Source: Lutimaribacter degradans
GTDB taxonomy: Bacteria > Pseudomonadota > Alphaproteobacteria > Rhodobacterales > Rhodobacteraceae
Direction: 5' to 3'
DNA length: 64,000 nucleotides
Assembly (NCBI RefSeq): GCF_023703375.1
Contig: NZ_JAMQGO010000001.1
Span: forward strand, 248,001-312,000
Position numbers and translations under genes: made by a program. The stretch's first letter is position 1; the number at the start of each line of letters is the position of its first letter. The notes beneath the pieces were generated by a model that was given only the letters and a program-made list of their open reading frames with translations, was not told the DNA's origin and searched no databases. Shown here piece by piece: positions 37,405 to 48,759 of this stretch.

Positions 37405-38319
37405 ATGGTTTTGCTGCACAAGGTGGACTCGATCTACGAGGATGAGCCGGACGCCGTTTACGATTTCCCGCGCGCCTACTTGAAGGCGATGGAGCAGGCG
37501 GTGGGAGACTGGGTCGTGTACTACGAACCGGTCAAGGCCGGTCATCGGGGGTATTTCGCGGTGGCACAGGTGGCGCGTATCATTGAGAAACCGGGGTCGG
37601 CAGGGCGTTTTCTGGCGCTGATCGCTCCGGGCAGCTTTCTGCCTTTCGATAGCAACGTGCCGCGCCTGGTGGACGGCAGGCCGCTGGAGCGTGCCCTTTC
37701 CGAGTCGGATGGCAGGCCGAAAAAAGGTGGGGCCGTGCAACGCGCGGTGCGGCCCTTGCCAGACGACGAATTCGCGCGGATCGTAAACTTGGGTTTGCCG
37801 TGGGACCTAGAGCAGATCGAGGCACTCCGCTATGCACCCGCAGGCCATGAAATCGATGAGCCGCCGGCCCCGTTTCAACGCCCAGTACTGGAGCGTTTGA
37901 CGTGTCGGGCCTATCGTGACGTGGCCTTTCGGCGCAAGGTTCGCGCGGCCTATGGCTATCGCTGTGCGATGTCGGGGTTGCAACTGCGCAATGGCGGTGG
38001 GCGCCCCGAGGTACAGGCGGCGCATATCAAGCCGGTCGCCCAGGGCGGCAGCGATGCGGTGCGCAACGGGTTGGCCCTGTCGGGGACGCTGCACTGGATG
38101 TTCGACCGCGGGCTGATCTCGGTTGCTGGGGATGGTGAAACGATTCTCGTGTCACGCAACAAGGTGCCTGACGAGGTGGTGGACCGGCTGATCCGGCCGG
38201 GCGGAAAGTTGTTGCGCCCCGACGATCCGCGCGATGCGCCGCACCCTGCCAACCTGCAATGGCACCGCGAGAAAGTGTTCGGGCAGGTATTGCCGGGAGA
38301 CGATCTGCCCTGGGCCTGA
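37405..38319 (+). CDS. HNH endonuclease with N-terminal modified-base-reader-like domain
   Basis: A 304-aa protein. Residues ~175-255 are an HNH domain of the McrA-like type: YRCAMSGLQL, VQAAHIKPVAQGG (His207), NGLALSGTLHWMFDRGL (Asn221, His230). Residues ~10-115 form a compact beta-rich domain (VGDWVVYYEP, then GYFAVAQVARI), compatible with a PUA/EVE/SRA-like fold that reads modified bases; that part is inference. Such fusions are usually modification-dependent restriction enzymes. I take the ATG 10 bp behind GGAG; another ATG three codons earlier is possible. It stands alone after ribE. Confidence 0.75.
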   Translation: MVLLHKVDSIYEDEPDAVYDFPRAYLKAMEQAVGDWVVYYEPVKAGHRGYFAVAQVARIIEKPGSAGRFLALIAPGSFLPFDSNVPRLVDGRPLERALSESDGRPKKGGAVQRAVRPLPDDEFARIVNLGLPWDLEQIEALRYAPAGHEIDEPPAPFQRPVLERLTCRAYRDVAFRRKVRAAYGYRCAMSGLQLRNGGGRPEVQAAHIKPVAQGGSDAVRNGLALSGTLHWMFDRGLISVAGDGETILVSRNKVPDEVVDRLIRPGGKLLRPDDPRDAPHPANLQWHREKVFGQVLPGDDLPWA

Positions 38320-38323
38320 CCCG

Positions 38324-39697
38324 TCAGCAATTCGGGATGTTGACGGCCAGCCCGCCAAGCGAAGTTTCCTTGTATTTCTCGTGCATGTCCGCGCCCACCT
38401 GGCGCATGGTTTCGATGGCGGAATCGAGCGGCACGAAATGTTGCCCATCGCCGCGCAGGGCAAGGCTGGCGGCCGACACCGCCTTGATGGCCCCCAGCCC
38501 GTTGCGTTCGATGCAGGGCACCTGCACCAGGCCCTTTACCGGGTCACATGTCATGCCAAGGTGGTGTTCGAGCGCGATTTCCGCCGCGTTTTCGATCTGT
38601 TCCGGCGTGCCGCCCAGGACGGCGCAAAGCCCGGCCGCGGCCATGGCGCTGGCGGACCCGACCTCGGCCTGGCAGCCGGCCTCGGCGCCCGAGATCGAGG
38701 CGTTGAATTTCACCAGCCCGCCGATGGCCGCCGCGGTCAGCAGGAACTCGTCGACACGCGCGGCGCGGGCGCCCGGTACGTGATCGAGCCAGTAGCGGAT
38801 TACCGCCGGGACCACGCCCGCCGCCCCGTTGGTGGGCGCCGTCACAACCTGGCCGCCGGCTGCGTTTTCCTCGTTCACGGCCATGGCATAAGTGCTCATC
38901 CAGTCGTTGATCACGTGCGGCGCGGTGAGGTTCATGCCGCGCTCGGCCTGCAGCTTTTCGTGGATGGCGCGGGCGCGGCGGCGCACGTTCAACCCGCCGG
39001 GCAGGATACCTTCGGCCTCAAGCCCGCGGTCGATGCAGTCGTTCATGACCTGCCATATACGGGCCAGCCCGCTGTCGAGCCGCTCGGTTCCGATGCGGCC
39101 GATCTCGTTGGCGCGTTTCATCTGGGCGATCGATTTGCCTGACCGGGCGGCCATGTCCAGCATCTGCGCGGCGGATTTGAACGGGTAGGGCACGGGCGGG
39201 CCGTCATCATGGTCGCGGCCGGCGGCCAGTTCGTTGGCGGTCATCACGAAACCGCCACCGACGGAGTAGTATGTTTCTTGCAAGATCACGTCGCCCTGCG
39301 GGTCGGTTGCCATGACGATCATGCCGTTGGCGTGGCCGGGCAGGGGGTGGTCGTAGTCGAAGACAAGATCGGTTTTCGGATCGAAGCGGAGCGTGCCGAG
39401 GCCTGGGGCCTCGATCCGGGCGGTGCCGTTGATGTGGGTAAGCGTCTCTTCGGCGCGGGATGCGTCGTAGGTTGCGGGTGAAAACCCGGCCAGTCCCAGG
39501 ATGACCGCGCGGTCGGTGGCGTGGCCGACGCCGGTAAAGGCCAGGCTGCCATGCAACGAGGCGCGCAGGCCATGCGCCTGGAATGGCGCGGCGCGCAGCG
39601 CGTCAAGGAACCGTTCGGCCGCCACCATGGGCCCCATCGTGTGGGACGAAGACGGTCCGACACCCACCTTGAAGAGATCGAGAACCGACAGGAACAT
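38324..39697 (-). CDS. sdaA: L-serine dehydratase (L-serine ammonia-lyase)
   Basis: A 457-aa iron-sulphur enzyme converting L-serine to pyruvate and ammonia. The beta domain starts [20 protein letters not shown], with the SSSHTMGPM phosphate/serine motif. The alpha domain has the cluster cysteines in [30 protein letters not shown] and the C-terminal Cys (NIPNC). Alpha and beta parts are fused in one chain, the single-chain bacterial type. Tail-to-tail with the HNH gene, 4 bp apart. Confidence 0.96.
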   Translation of the reverse strand: MFLSVLDLFKVGVGPSSSHTMGPMVAAERFLDALRAAPFQAHGLRASLHGSLAFTGVGHATDRAVILGLAGFSPATYDASRAEETLTHINGTARIEAPGLGTLRFDPKTDLVFDYDHPLPGHANGMIVMATDPQGDVILQETYYSVGGGFVMTANELAAGRDHDDGPPVPYPFKSAAQMLDMAARSGKSIAQMKRANEIGRIGTERLDSGLARIWQVMNDCIDRGLEAEGILPGGLNVRRRARAIHEKLQAERGMNLTAPHVINDWMSTYAMAVNEENAAGGQVVTAPTNGAAGVVPAVIRYWLDHVPGARAARVDEFLLTAAAIGGLVKFNASISGAEAGCQAEVGSASAMAAAGLCAVLGGTPEQIENAAEIALEHHLGMTCDPVKGLVQVPCIERNGLGAIKAVSAASLALRGDGQHFVPLDSAIETMRQVGADMHEKYKETSLGGLAVNIPNC

Positions 39698-39996
39698 CGC
39701 CTAACCCTTTCGCGCAGCCTGGCCGACGATGACGGAATCTGCGCCGCATGGCCAGCGCGAAAGCGACGGCCTGGCCGGCGCCTCCGCCATCGCGGACCGG
39801 GGGTGAATTGTTGGGCGGCATTTCAAACGACTTGGGTGCATCCATGCAAGCCCTGGCCTGTCCGCCCGCAATCGGGCCCCTTGCGGTCGGGCTTTGCACG
39901 GGTGGCGATTGCGGTTGCATGGCGCGGCGCATTGCCCCTACCCACGCGCCGCGCAAGCCCCTATAAGGCCGCAAACGCCCGAAAGGAGTCGCGCCC
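39698..39996. other. Divergent promoter region, sdaA / rpiA
   Basis: About 300 bp without a recognisable gene. Short frames crossing it show no domain. I see no clear operator or riboswitch; it presumably holds both promoters. Confidence 0.4.
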
Positions 39997-40782
39997 ATGA
40001 CCGGAGAGTTGTCGCCCATCGACAAGGCCAAGTTCGTCGCTGCCAAGCGGGCGGTGGATTATGTCGAGGATGGTATGCGCGTGGGGTTGGGCACCGGCAG
40101 CACGGCCGCCTGGATGGTGCGGTGCCTGGGCGAAATGGTGCGCGATGACGGGCTGAAGATTCGCGGCGTGCCGACATCGACACGCACCGCCGCGCTGGCG
40201 CGCGAAGTGGGAATAGAGGTGATCAGCCTGGACGAGGCGCGCTGGCTTGACCTGACGATCGACGGCGCGGACGAGTTCGACGGCGATCTGAACCTGATCA
40301 AGGGCGGCGGCGGCGCTTTGCTGCAAGAAAAGATCGTGGCCACTGCCAGCGACCAGATGATCGTGATCGCCGATGTCGGCAAGGAGGTCGAATCGCTCGG
40401 CGCCTTTCCCCTGCCGATCGAGGTGATCCCCTTTGGCTGGCAGACCACCAAGGCGCTGGTCGAGGAAATGCTGATATCGATGGATGTGCTGGGGCGTAGC
40501 GTGACGCTGCGGATGAATGGCGACACGCCGTTTGTCACCGACGAGGGCAATCATATTCTTGATTTGCATCTCAACCGCATCGGCAATGCGCGGCAGCTGT
40601 CGATGGTGCTGAACCAGGTGCCGGGCGTGGTGGAAAACGGGCTGTTCATCGACATTTGCGACGTGGTGATCGTGGGCTACGGCGATGGTCGCGTGGAAAC
40701 CCGTGACATTAACGAGGGCACGGTGGAAACCGACCGGCTTGATTTCGTGGAAAACGAGAACCTGTTTACCGACCTTGATTGA
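39997..40782 (+). CDS. rpiA: Ribose-5-phosphate isomerase A
   Basis: A 261-aa enzyme interconverting ribulose 5-phosphate and ribose 5-phosphate in the pentose phosphate pathway. It carries RVGLGTGSTAAWMV (~24-37), the catalytic DGADEFDGDLNLIKGGGGAL with Asp and Lys, and the EKIVA helix. AGGAG is 9 bp before the ATG. The length is ~30 residues longer than E. coli RpiA, at the C-terminus. Confidence 0.96.
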   Translation: MTGELSPIDKAKFVAAKRAVDYVEDGMRVGLGTGSTAAWMVRCLGEMVRDDGLKIRGVPTSTRTAALAREVGIEVISLDEARWLDLTIDGADEFDGDLNLIKGGGGALLQEKIVATASDQMIVIADVGKEVESLGAFPLPIEVIPFGWQTTKALVEEMLISMDVLGRSVTLRMNGDTPFVTDEGNHILDLHLNRIGNARQLSMVLNQVPGVVENGLFIDICDVVIVGYGDGRVETRDINEGTVETDRLDFVENENLFTDLD

Positions 40783-40947
40783 CAGGCCGCGTCGGCGCCC
40801 GTTTGGCGTGCGGTTTCAAGGCGGTGCAAATGCCCGCGACGGGCGGTGGCCCCGGGCCCTTGATCCGGGTGAATCGCGGCCTCTTCTCTGGCTTTCCCGT
40901 GTCGCTTGTGAAATACCTTCGCCCAACGAAAGCAAAGGGATCACACC

Positions 40948-42306
40948 ATGAGCTTTGACTACGACCTTTTCGTGATCGGTGGCGGTTCGGGCGGGGTGCG
41001 TGCAGCGCGGGTTGCGGCGCAGGGCGGGGCGAGGGTCGCCTTGGCCGAAGAAGACCGCTATGGCGGTACCTGCGTGCAGCGCGGTTGCGTGCCCAAGAAG
41101 CTGATGGTTTTCGCCAGCGAATACCCCGGCTATGTCGAAGACGCGAAAGCCTATGGCTGGGAGGCGCAGATCGGCGAATTCAGCTGGTCGGCCTTCAAGT
41201 CGAAGATGCATACCGAACTGGACCGCCTGGAAGGTGTCTATCGCAATATCCTGGGCAACAACGACGTTGAGACATTTGACGCGCGCGCCAGGCTGGCGGA
41301 TGCGCATACGGTCGAGCTGTCGGATGGCAGCCGCAAGACGGCCAAGCACATTCTCCTGGCGATGGGCGGCTGGCCGATGCGCCCCGACATCCCCGGCGCC
41401 GAGCTGGGCATTACCTCGAACGAGGTGTTTCACATGGATGACCTGCCCGGCTCCATGCTGATCCTGGGCGGCGGGTATATCGCGTGCGAATTTGCCTGCA
41501 TCCTCAACGGTATGGGGGTGAACGTCACCCAATATTACCGCGGTGCGCAAATACTGCGCGGTTTCGACGAAGAAGCGCGCGGTCTTGTTTCCGAAGAGAT
41601 GCAGCAAAACGGCATCGACCTGCACCTTGGAACGAACATCCTGGAGATGCACAAGGAGGATGACGGTCGTATCCGCGTCAAGGCGACGAACGGCACCGAG
41701 CGTCATTTCGACCAGGTGATGTTTGCCACCGGCCGCACCCCAAACACCGCCGATATGGGGCTGCAGGATCTGGGCGTTGAACTGGGTCGCAAGGGCGAGG
41801 TGCTGGTGGACGAGTACAGCCAGACAAGCGTGCCGTCGATCTATGCCATTGGCGACGTGACCGACCGCGTCAACCTGACGCCCGTCGCGATCCGCGAGGG
41901 CATGGCCTTTGTCGAGACGGTTTTCAATGGCAACCCAACGCCCGTGGATCATGACCTGATCCCGACGGCGATTTTCACCCAGCCCGAGATGGGCACCGTG
42001 GGCATGAGCGAGGAAGAGGCGCGTGACCACGGCCCGATCGAGGTTTATGCCACCTCGTTCAAGCCGATGCGCGAAGCCTTCGCGGGGCGCGCGCAGCGGG
42101 TGCTGATGAAACTGATCGTTTGCGCCGATACGCGCCGCGTTCTGGGCTGTCATATCGTCGCGCCCGGCGCGGGCGAGATGATTCAACTGGCGGGTATCGC
42201 GGTGAAGATGGGCGCCACGAAAGAGGATTTTGACCGCACCGTGGCGGTTCACCCGACCATGACGGAAGAGATCGTGACGATGCGAGAACCAGTTCGGACG
42301 GCTTGA
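40948..42306 (+). CDS. gor: Glutathione-disulfide reductase
   Basis: A 452-aa flavoprotein of the pyridine nucleotide-disulphide oxidoreductase family. FAD motif IGGGSGGVRAARVA, redox disulphide GGTCVQRGCVPKKLM (Cys about 43 and 48), NADPH-binding LILGGGYIACEFA, and the C-terminal catalytic HPTMTEE. It keeps glutathione reduced in the cytoplasm, using NADPH such as that from the pentose phosphate pathway. It follows rpiA by 165 bp. Confidence 0.95.
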   Translation: MSFDYDLFVIGGGSGGVRAARVAAQGGARVALAEEDRYGGTCVQRGCVPKKLMVFASEYPGYVEDAKAYGWEAQIGEFSWSAFKSKMHTELDRLEGVYRNILGNNDVETFDARARLADAHTVELSDGSRKTAKHILLAMGGWPMRPDIPGAELGITSNEVFHMDDLPGSMLILGGGYIACEFACILNGMGVNVTQYYRGAQILRGFDEEARGLVSEEMQQNGIDLHLGTNILEMHKEDDGRIRVKATNGTERHFDQVMFATGRTPNTADMGLQDLGVELGRKGEVLVDEYSQTSVPSIYAIGDVTDRVNLTPVAIREGMAFVETVFNGNPTPVDHDLIPTAIFTQPEMGTVGMSEEEARDHGPIEVYATSFKPMREAFAGRAQRVLMKLIVCADTRRVLGCHIVAPGAGEMIQLAGIAVKMGATKEDFDRTVAVHPTMTEEIVTMREPVRTA

Positions 42307-42375
42307 AATTTGCGCCGGGCTGCACAGGTAATGCACAATACAAAGACACACGACCACAGAGGGGAACTCAGGTAG

Positions 42376-43530
42376 ATGGCTGGAAATTCTGGCGGCCCAT
42401 GGGGCGGCGGCGGAAACAGGGGTGGCGGTGACGACCGCGGCCGTGGGCAAAACGGGGGCGGCGGGCGTCGCCCCGAAGATGACGGCCCCCAGATCCCGGA
42501 AATCGACGAATTGATGAAAAAGGGCCAAGAGCAGCTGCGCGTGCTGATGGGCGGGCGCGGCGGCGGCAATGGCCAGGGCGGCGGCAGCGGCGGGTCGGGT
42601 GGCCCGCAATTCAGCCGTGGCAGCCTTGCCATTGGCGGGTTGCTGGCGGTTGGGCTTTGGGCCTTTTCCAGCTTTTACACCGTCAAGCCCGAAGAACAGT
42701 CGGTTGAACTGTTCCTTGGCGCCTATTCCTCGATTGGCAATCCCGGTCTGAATTTCGCGCCGTGGCCGTTTGTCACCTATGACGTGATCAACGTCACTTC
42801 GGAGCGGACCGAGAATGTGGGCCTGCGTCGCGGCAACGACAATGACGGGCTGATGCTGACGACCGATGCCAACATCGTGGACATCGATTTCCAGGTTGTC
42901 TGGAACATCGCCGACCCGTCCAAGCTGCTTTTCAATATCCGCGATCCGCAATTGACGGTGCAGGCGGTGTCGGAATCGGTCATGCGCGAAATCATCGCGG
43001 CGTCGAACCTGGCGCCGATCTTGAACCGCGATCGTGGCCTGATTGCAGATACTGCCCTGCAAAACATCCAGGAAACGTTGAATGACTATGACAGCGGCAT
43101 CAATATCGTTCGTGTGAACCTTGACCGGGCCGACCCGCCGTCAGCCGTGATCGACGCTTTCCGCGAGGTGCAGGCCGCCGAGCAGGAGCGCGACAGGCTG
43201 CAACGCCAGGCCGATGCCTACGCCAACCGGGTTCTGGCCGAAGCACGCGGCCAGGGTGCGCAGATCCTGGAAGAATCCGAAGCCTACCGTGCCAGCGTGG
43301 TCAACGAGGCGATCGGTGAAGCCAGCCGTTTCGTCGCCGTGGCAAACGAATTCAACTCTGCACCCGAGGTTACACAACGCCGCCTTTACCTGGAGACAGT
43401 GGAACGCACCCTTGGCAATGTCGACAAGATCCTGCTCGACGACAACATGGGCGAGGGTGGCAACGGGGTTCTGCCCTACCTGCCGCTGAACGAGCTGCGT
43501 GGCGGTAGTGCGAACCGGGGAGATAACTGA
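42376..43530 (+). CDS. hflK: Membrane protease regulator HflK
   Basis: A 384-aa protein. The N-terminal ~75 residues are very Gly-rich (AGNSGGPWGGGGNRGGGDDR), a feature of HflK. A single membrane helix (~85-103) precedes a stomatin/SPFH domain (FYTVKPEEQSVELFLGAYSS, then RADPPSAVIDAFREVQAAEQ). With HflC it forms the large cage around FtsH and restrains its attack on membrane proteins. The last base overlaps the hflC ATG. Confidence 0.95.
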   Translation: MAGNSGGPWGGGGNRGGGDDRGRGQNGGGGRRPEDDGPQIPEIDELMKKGQEQLRVLMGGRGGGNGQGGGSGGSGGPQFSRGSLAIGGLLAVGLWAFSSFYTVKPEEQSVELFLGAYSSIGNPGLNFAPWPFVTYDVINVTSERTENVGLRRGNDNDGLMLTTDANIVDIDFQVVWNIADPSKLLFNIRDPQLTVQAVSESVMREIIAASNLAPILNRDRGLIADTALQNIQETLNDYDSGINIVRVNLDRADPPSAVIDAFREVQAAEQERDRLQRQADAYANRVLAEARGQGAQILEESEAYRASVVNEAIGEASRFVAVANEFNSAPEVTQRRLYLETVERTLGNVDKILLDDNMGEGGNGVLPYLPLNELRGGSANRGDN

Positions 43531-44570
43531 TGAAAAAGACCGCTTTCCTAATACCAGTCGTCGTGATTGCCGCGGTCGTCGCGATGTCATCGCTGTTCAT
43601 CGTGGATGAACGTGAAAAAGTGCTGGTGCTGCAGTTCGGCCAGATCCAGCAGGTGCGCGAAGAGCCCGGCCTTGGTTTCAAGATCCCGCTGATCCAGGAA
43701 GTCGTGCGCTATGACGACCGTATCCTGTCGCTTGATACCGACACGATCGAGGTTACACCCTCCGATGACCGCCGCCTGGTGGTCGATGCCTTCGCACGGT
43801 ATCGCATCCGTGATGTCGTTCAGTTCCGGCAGGCGGTTGGCGTGGGTGGCATTCGCGCCGCCGAGGATCGCCTGTCCTCGATCCTGAACGCGCAGATCCG
43901 TGAGGTTCTGGGTGCAGATCAGGTGACATCCGACACGATCCTATCGGCGCAGCGCCGCGATCTTGCCCTGCGCATCCGCGCCCAGGCACGGACATCCGCC
44001 GAGGGCCTCGGGCTTGAAGTGGTCGACGTGCGGCTGAAGCAGACGAACCTTCCGCAACAGAACCTCGAAGCGACGTTTGCCCGGATGCGGGCCGAGCGTG
44101 AACGCGAAGCCGCCGACGAAATCGCCCGCGGTAACGAGGCCGCACAGCGCGTGCGCGCCGCGGCGGACAGAACGGTTGTGGAAACCGTGTCGCAAGCCGA
44201 GCGCGAGGCGGAAATCCGCCGTGGTGAGGCCGATGCCGAGCGGAACCGGATCTTTGCGCAAGCCTATGGTGGCAATCCTGCCTTCTTTGGCTTTTACCGC
44301 TCGCTCGCTGCGTTCGAGCGCAGCTTGAACGCCGATAACTCGACCATCGTGCTGACCCCGGACAGCGATTTCATCTCGGCCATGTTCGGCGCCATTCGTG
44401 CCGAGGGGCTGCTGGCCGAAGCGGTAGAGACGATGAGCACCGATGAACTGCGTGAACTTGCGCCGAAATCGGAACTGTCCGAGGATCTGCCCGCAGAGGC
44501 GCGCGAACAGCTTGAGCGTAACAACAAAGAAATCGAGCAACGCGCCACGCCGAGCGAAGAAACGGAATGA
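43530..44570 (+). CDS. hflC: Membrane protease regulator HflC
   Basis: A 346-aa SPFH protein with an N-terminal membrane helix (residues 5-25), the SPFH core (LFIVDEREKVLVLQFGQIQQ), a long helical region (RAEREREAADEIARGNEAAQ) and the YRSLAAFERSL segment typical of HflC. The C-terminal ~45 residues are acidic and longer than in E. coli. Partner of HflK. It overlaps the DUF2065 gene by 4 bp (ATGA). Confidence 0.95.
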   Translation: MKKTAFLIPVVVIAAVVAMSSLFIVDEREKVLVLQFGQIQQVREEPGLGFKIPLIQEVVRYDDRILSLDTDTIEVTPSDDRRLVVDAFARYRIRDVVQFRQAVGVGGIRAAEDRLSSILNAQIREVLGADQVTSDTILSAQRRDLALRIRAQARTSAEGLGLEVVDVRLKQTNLPQQNLEATFARMRAEREREAADEIARGNEAAQRVRAAADRTVVETVSQAEREAEIRRGEADAERNRIFAQAYGGNPAFFGFYRSLAAFERSLNADNSTIVLTPDSDFISAMFGAIRAEGLLAEAVETMSTDELRELAPKSELSEDLPAEAREQLERNNKEIEQRATPSEETE

Positions 44571-44764
44571 TCGAAACGGCATTTCTGGCCCTAGGGCTGG
44601 TTCTGATCGTGGAGGGGCTGGCCTATGCGCTGGCCCCTTCGCTTGTTGAACAGATGCTTGAGATATTGCGCGCCTTGCCCGACACGATGCGGCGCAATGT
44701 CGGCCTTCTTGCGATGCTGCTGGGTGTCGTGCTGGTTTGGGTGGCCAAGACCCTTGGCGCCTGA
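44567..44764 (+). CDS. DUF2065 (YjeT-like) membrane protein
   Basis: A 65-aa protein with two membrane helices (about 3-22 and 45-63) and the family's EGLAYALAPSL and RRNVGLLAMLLGV segments. Its place after hflKC and overlap with hflC are the usual neighbourhood of this family, suggesting a small accessory of the HflKC complex. The function is not established. Confidence 0.9.
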   Translation: MIETAFLALGLVLIVEGLAYALAPSLVEQMLEILRALPDTMRRNVGLLAMLLGVVLVWVAKTLGA

Positions 44765-44897
44765 ACGGAGCCTTCACAAACCCGTCACGGCGCGTCACAG
44801 TGGTTTGACAGGGCGTAACACCCTTTGTGTTGTAACTTCGGCGTCCTACATGGAAGATATGAATAATTCAAAACGGTAACCCAGAGGAGAAACTGGC

Positions 44898-46385
<1,488 letters not shown>

Positions 46386-46408
46386 CACGATCCGACAGTT
46401 AACCGGCC

Positions 46409-46440
46409 AAAAGGGGCATCCGGAAGGGTGCCCCTTTTTT
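46409..46440 (+). terminator. Intrinsic terminator after degP
   Basis: AAAAGGGGCA (46409-46418) pairs with TGCCCCTTTT (46429-46438) around a 10-nt loop, continuing into a T run. The A/T ends on both sides let it also work for transcripts from the minus strand. Confidence 0.92.
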
Positions 46441-46623
46441 CGTTCCGGGTTGCCAGGGCGCGGTCGTGCATGAAAATTAACACCATGGGCCCGATCCCGT
46501 TTTTCGACGCTTCCGATCAGCCCGGAGCACCTAGTTCAAAATGGTCGAGCGCAAGGGCGCGGCCAAACAGGCCACCACATGGCTTTTGCGAATCCAGCGG
46601 GGGCTAGGCCGGCGCGGGCGTGG

Positions 46624-47262
46624 TCAGAACGGGCGCAACCGGGGCCGTGTGGCCGATAGCGGCTTGCAATAGCTCTGCCCGCGCAGCCAGCGGGCCATGT
46701 CACGCCGTTTCGTTGCCGAGCGCATCGGTGCCCAATCCGCCGCCACGCCGCGCCACCGGCTGTCACGCAGCGCGATGGCGCGGTCGCGTGGCACTGTCAC
46801 CGCCAGGATACGGACTGCGCAGCTCAGGTTCGAGGGGCCGTGCTGCAACGCCGCGCCGGACCCCGCGCGGCAGCCGTAGCCACGCGCGGTGGCTGGCAGG
46901 ATCTGCAACAAACCGTACCACTGGTTGCGGCCGCCCACGGCTTCGGGGCGCCAGGTGCTTTCGTATTTGGCCAGTGCGGACAGAAAGCCCACCCAGAATT
47001 GCGCGCGTTGCTGCGCATCGGCACTGGTATAGGCGGGGCACCACGTGTCGATATCGCGCGGCACAACCCGCGTCAGCGCCGCTCCGTGGCCGCGCAAGGC
47101 CGACAGCACGGCGCGGGTCCATAGCGGCGCGTCGCCGCGATGCTCCCACTGGGTGCGGGGCAACGCGTCGTCGCGGGCAGGCGGGCGCAGCCCGTCATGT
47201 TCGCCCTGTGCCAGGACGAGCCCGGGAAAAAGGCAAAAAGCTATGATCCAGCGCCGCATCAT
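46624..47262 (-). CDS. Lytic transglycosylase (SLT domain)
   Basis: A 212-aa periplasmic enzyme. The signal peptide is MMRRWIIAFCLFPGLVLAQ. The SLT fold is marked by the catalytic Glu101 in ALAKYESTWRPEA, then NQWYGLLQILPATARGYGC. It cleaves peptidoglycan glycan strands. The two adjacent Met codons are equally possible starts. Longer frames upstream run into the neighbouring region without a signal. The C-terminal ~30 residues are basic and probably disordered. Confidence 0.87.
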   Translation of the reverse strand: MMRRWIIAFCLFPGLVLAQGEHDGLRPPARDDALPRTQWEHRGDAPLWTRAVLSALRGHGAALTRVVPRDIDTWCPAYTSADAQQRAQFWVGFLSALAKYESTWRPEAVGGRNQWYGLLQILPATARGYGCRAGSGAALQHGPSNLSCAVRILAVTVPRDRAIALRDSRWRGVAADWAPMRSATKRRDMARWLRGQSYCKPLSATRPRLRPF

Positions 47263-47396
47263 TTGGCGAGTGTGCCGGCCCGCGCCCGGCAAGGCAACAA
47301 AGATGACCCGATGTTGTCCTGCAATCTCCCCTTCATTGCCACGTTTCAGCCCGACTTGTGCGGCTTGTTCGCCCGGCAACACTGTGACGGATTTTC

Positions 47397-48674
47397 ATGA
47401 GCGATCTGCTGCCACAACCATTTGAACGCCTTGGCCTGGGCCTGTCCGCGCTGCGTCGGGCGCTGCCCATGCCGGCCTTGCCAAGCATCGTTCGGCGCGA
47501 CCACCGCCTGGCGCGCCGCGATGACGCGGGTGTAAGCGTCGAGCTTGTCGAGGAAACCGCCGGGGATGTCGAAGCCCGGCGCCTGCACTCGCGGGGTCAG
47601 TTCCTGGCTCGCCAGGAGATGTGGGAAACCCTGGGCCAGGAGATTCGGCACCACGACCGGGGCCGGACCAGCACCGAGGCCGGCGCCGCGCTGGCCGATT
47701 TGTTAAGCCGTGGCGCCCGCGCCGACGTGGTGGGGCCGATTGAGACCGTGCTTTCCGACCCGACCCTGATGCCCGCGCACGCGCCGCGCGACGGGGTGTG
47801 GGCGCTGCAAGAAGCGTGCGAGGATCACCCGGATGACTACGGCGTCGCGCTGGTGATCGTGCAAACCCACATAGATATCGGCAGGGCAGCGCGCGGGCAG
47901 GGGCCGCAATCGAAAGTGCCGGAAAAGCACATGCAGACGTTTCATCGCCATTTCGATACCGCGGGTGAAATTCTTGATCGGTTCGATGCCTTTGCCGAAA
48001 ATAGCCCCGCGCTGGCTGCCGCACGGTGCAGCCTGCTGGCCGCCAGCCGGACGCCGCAGGCCCGTATTGCGGATGATTACGAAGACCTGATCGACCTCGA
48101 CCCAGGCAACCCGGTTCACATGCGCGCGCTGGGTAAATTCCTGCTGCCGCAATGGTACGGCGATTATGACCAGCTAGAGCATGAGGCACGGCGCACCTTG
48201 GCGCGCACCGGCGATATCTGGGGAATGGGCGCCTATGCATGGGTCTACCTTGATGCCATCGCGCTCGACTCACGCGCCTTGGTGCGGCTGGACGTGCCTT
48301 GTTTCATCGACGCGTTGCGCGACATCCTGAAGCGCCGCAGCGATCAGCATGTGGCCAATCAACTGGCGGCCTTTTGCGCGGTGACATTGACGCAGCCGCG
48401 GTTTGAGCACCCCGATACCGCCCACACCGCCAGAGAACTGCGCGGCGCCCTGGGCTGGATCTTGCGCCGCCATCTGCACCAGGTTTACCCGCTGGTCTGG
48501 GCGGCGGCGGCGCAGCCGCACGGCTCAAAGCCCTTGGCGCATGATGAACTGATGCGCCTCGGCCGCGACGTGGCGCTGCGCCGGATCGGTCGTCACTTCA
48601 ATCCCGAGCTGCGTAGCGGCATGCGCGTGGTCATCACGCGAAAAGGCGTCGCGCTGGAACCGCTGGGTGGCTAG
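47397..48674 (+). CDS. Protein of unknown function (425 aa)
   Basis: A soluble, mostly helical protein of 425 residues with no signal peptide or membrane helix. The middle (~120-330) has repeated helix-turn-helix pairs of the kind seen in tetratricopeptide-like proteins (LIDLDPGNPVHMRALGKFLL is the clearest). No catalytic motif is visible. Composition and length look natural, unlike the overlapping minus-strand frame. It is divergent from the lytic transglycosylase (134 bp apart) and precedes gatB. I do not recognise the family. Confidence 0.6.
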   Translation: MSDLLPQPFERLGLGLSALRRALPMPALPSIVRRDHRLARRDDAGVSVELVEETAGDVEARRLHSRGQFLARQEMWETLGQEIRHHDRGRTSTEAGAALADLLSRGARADVVGPIETVLSDPTLMPAHAPRDGVWALQEACEDHPDDYGVALVIVQTHIDIGRAARGQGPQSKVPEKHMQTFHRHFDTAGEILDRFDAFAENSPALAAARCSLLAASRTPQARIADDYEDLIDLDPGNPVHMRALGKFLLPQWYGDYDQLEHEARRTLARTGDIWGMGAYAWVYLDAIALDSRALVRLDVPCFIDALRDILKRRSDQHVANQLAAFCAVTLTQPRFEHPDTAHTARELRGALGWILRRHLHQVYPLVWAAAAQPHGSKPLAHDELMRLGRDVALRRIGRHFNPELRSGMRVVITRKGVALEPLGG

Positions 48675-48759
48675 ACAGTCGCCGCGCGCCTATCCCCTTG
48701 CTCCTGTCGCGGTGCTGTCCTAGAACCGCGATCAACCGTCTGACAAAGGGGCGTCTGCC

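Noticed and set aside
44805-44835. Possible sigma-70 promoter before degP (TTGACA at 44805)
   Set aside because: The -35 looks good but no acceptable -10 lies at 16-18 bp spacing, so it was not listed.
47395-48273. Minus-strand frame (292 codons) opposite the 425-aa protein
   Set aside because: Its composition is Arg/Pro/Ala-rich with no hydrophobic core pattern; the plus-strand protein looks natural.
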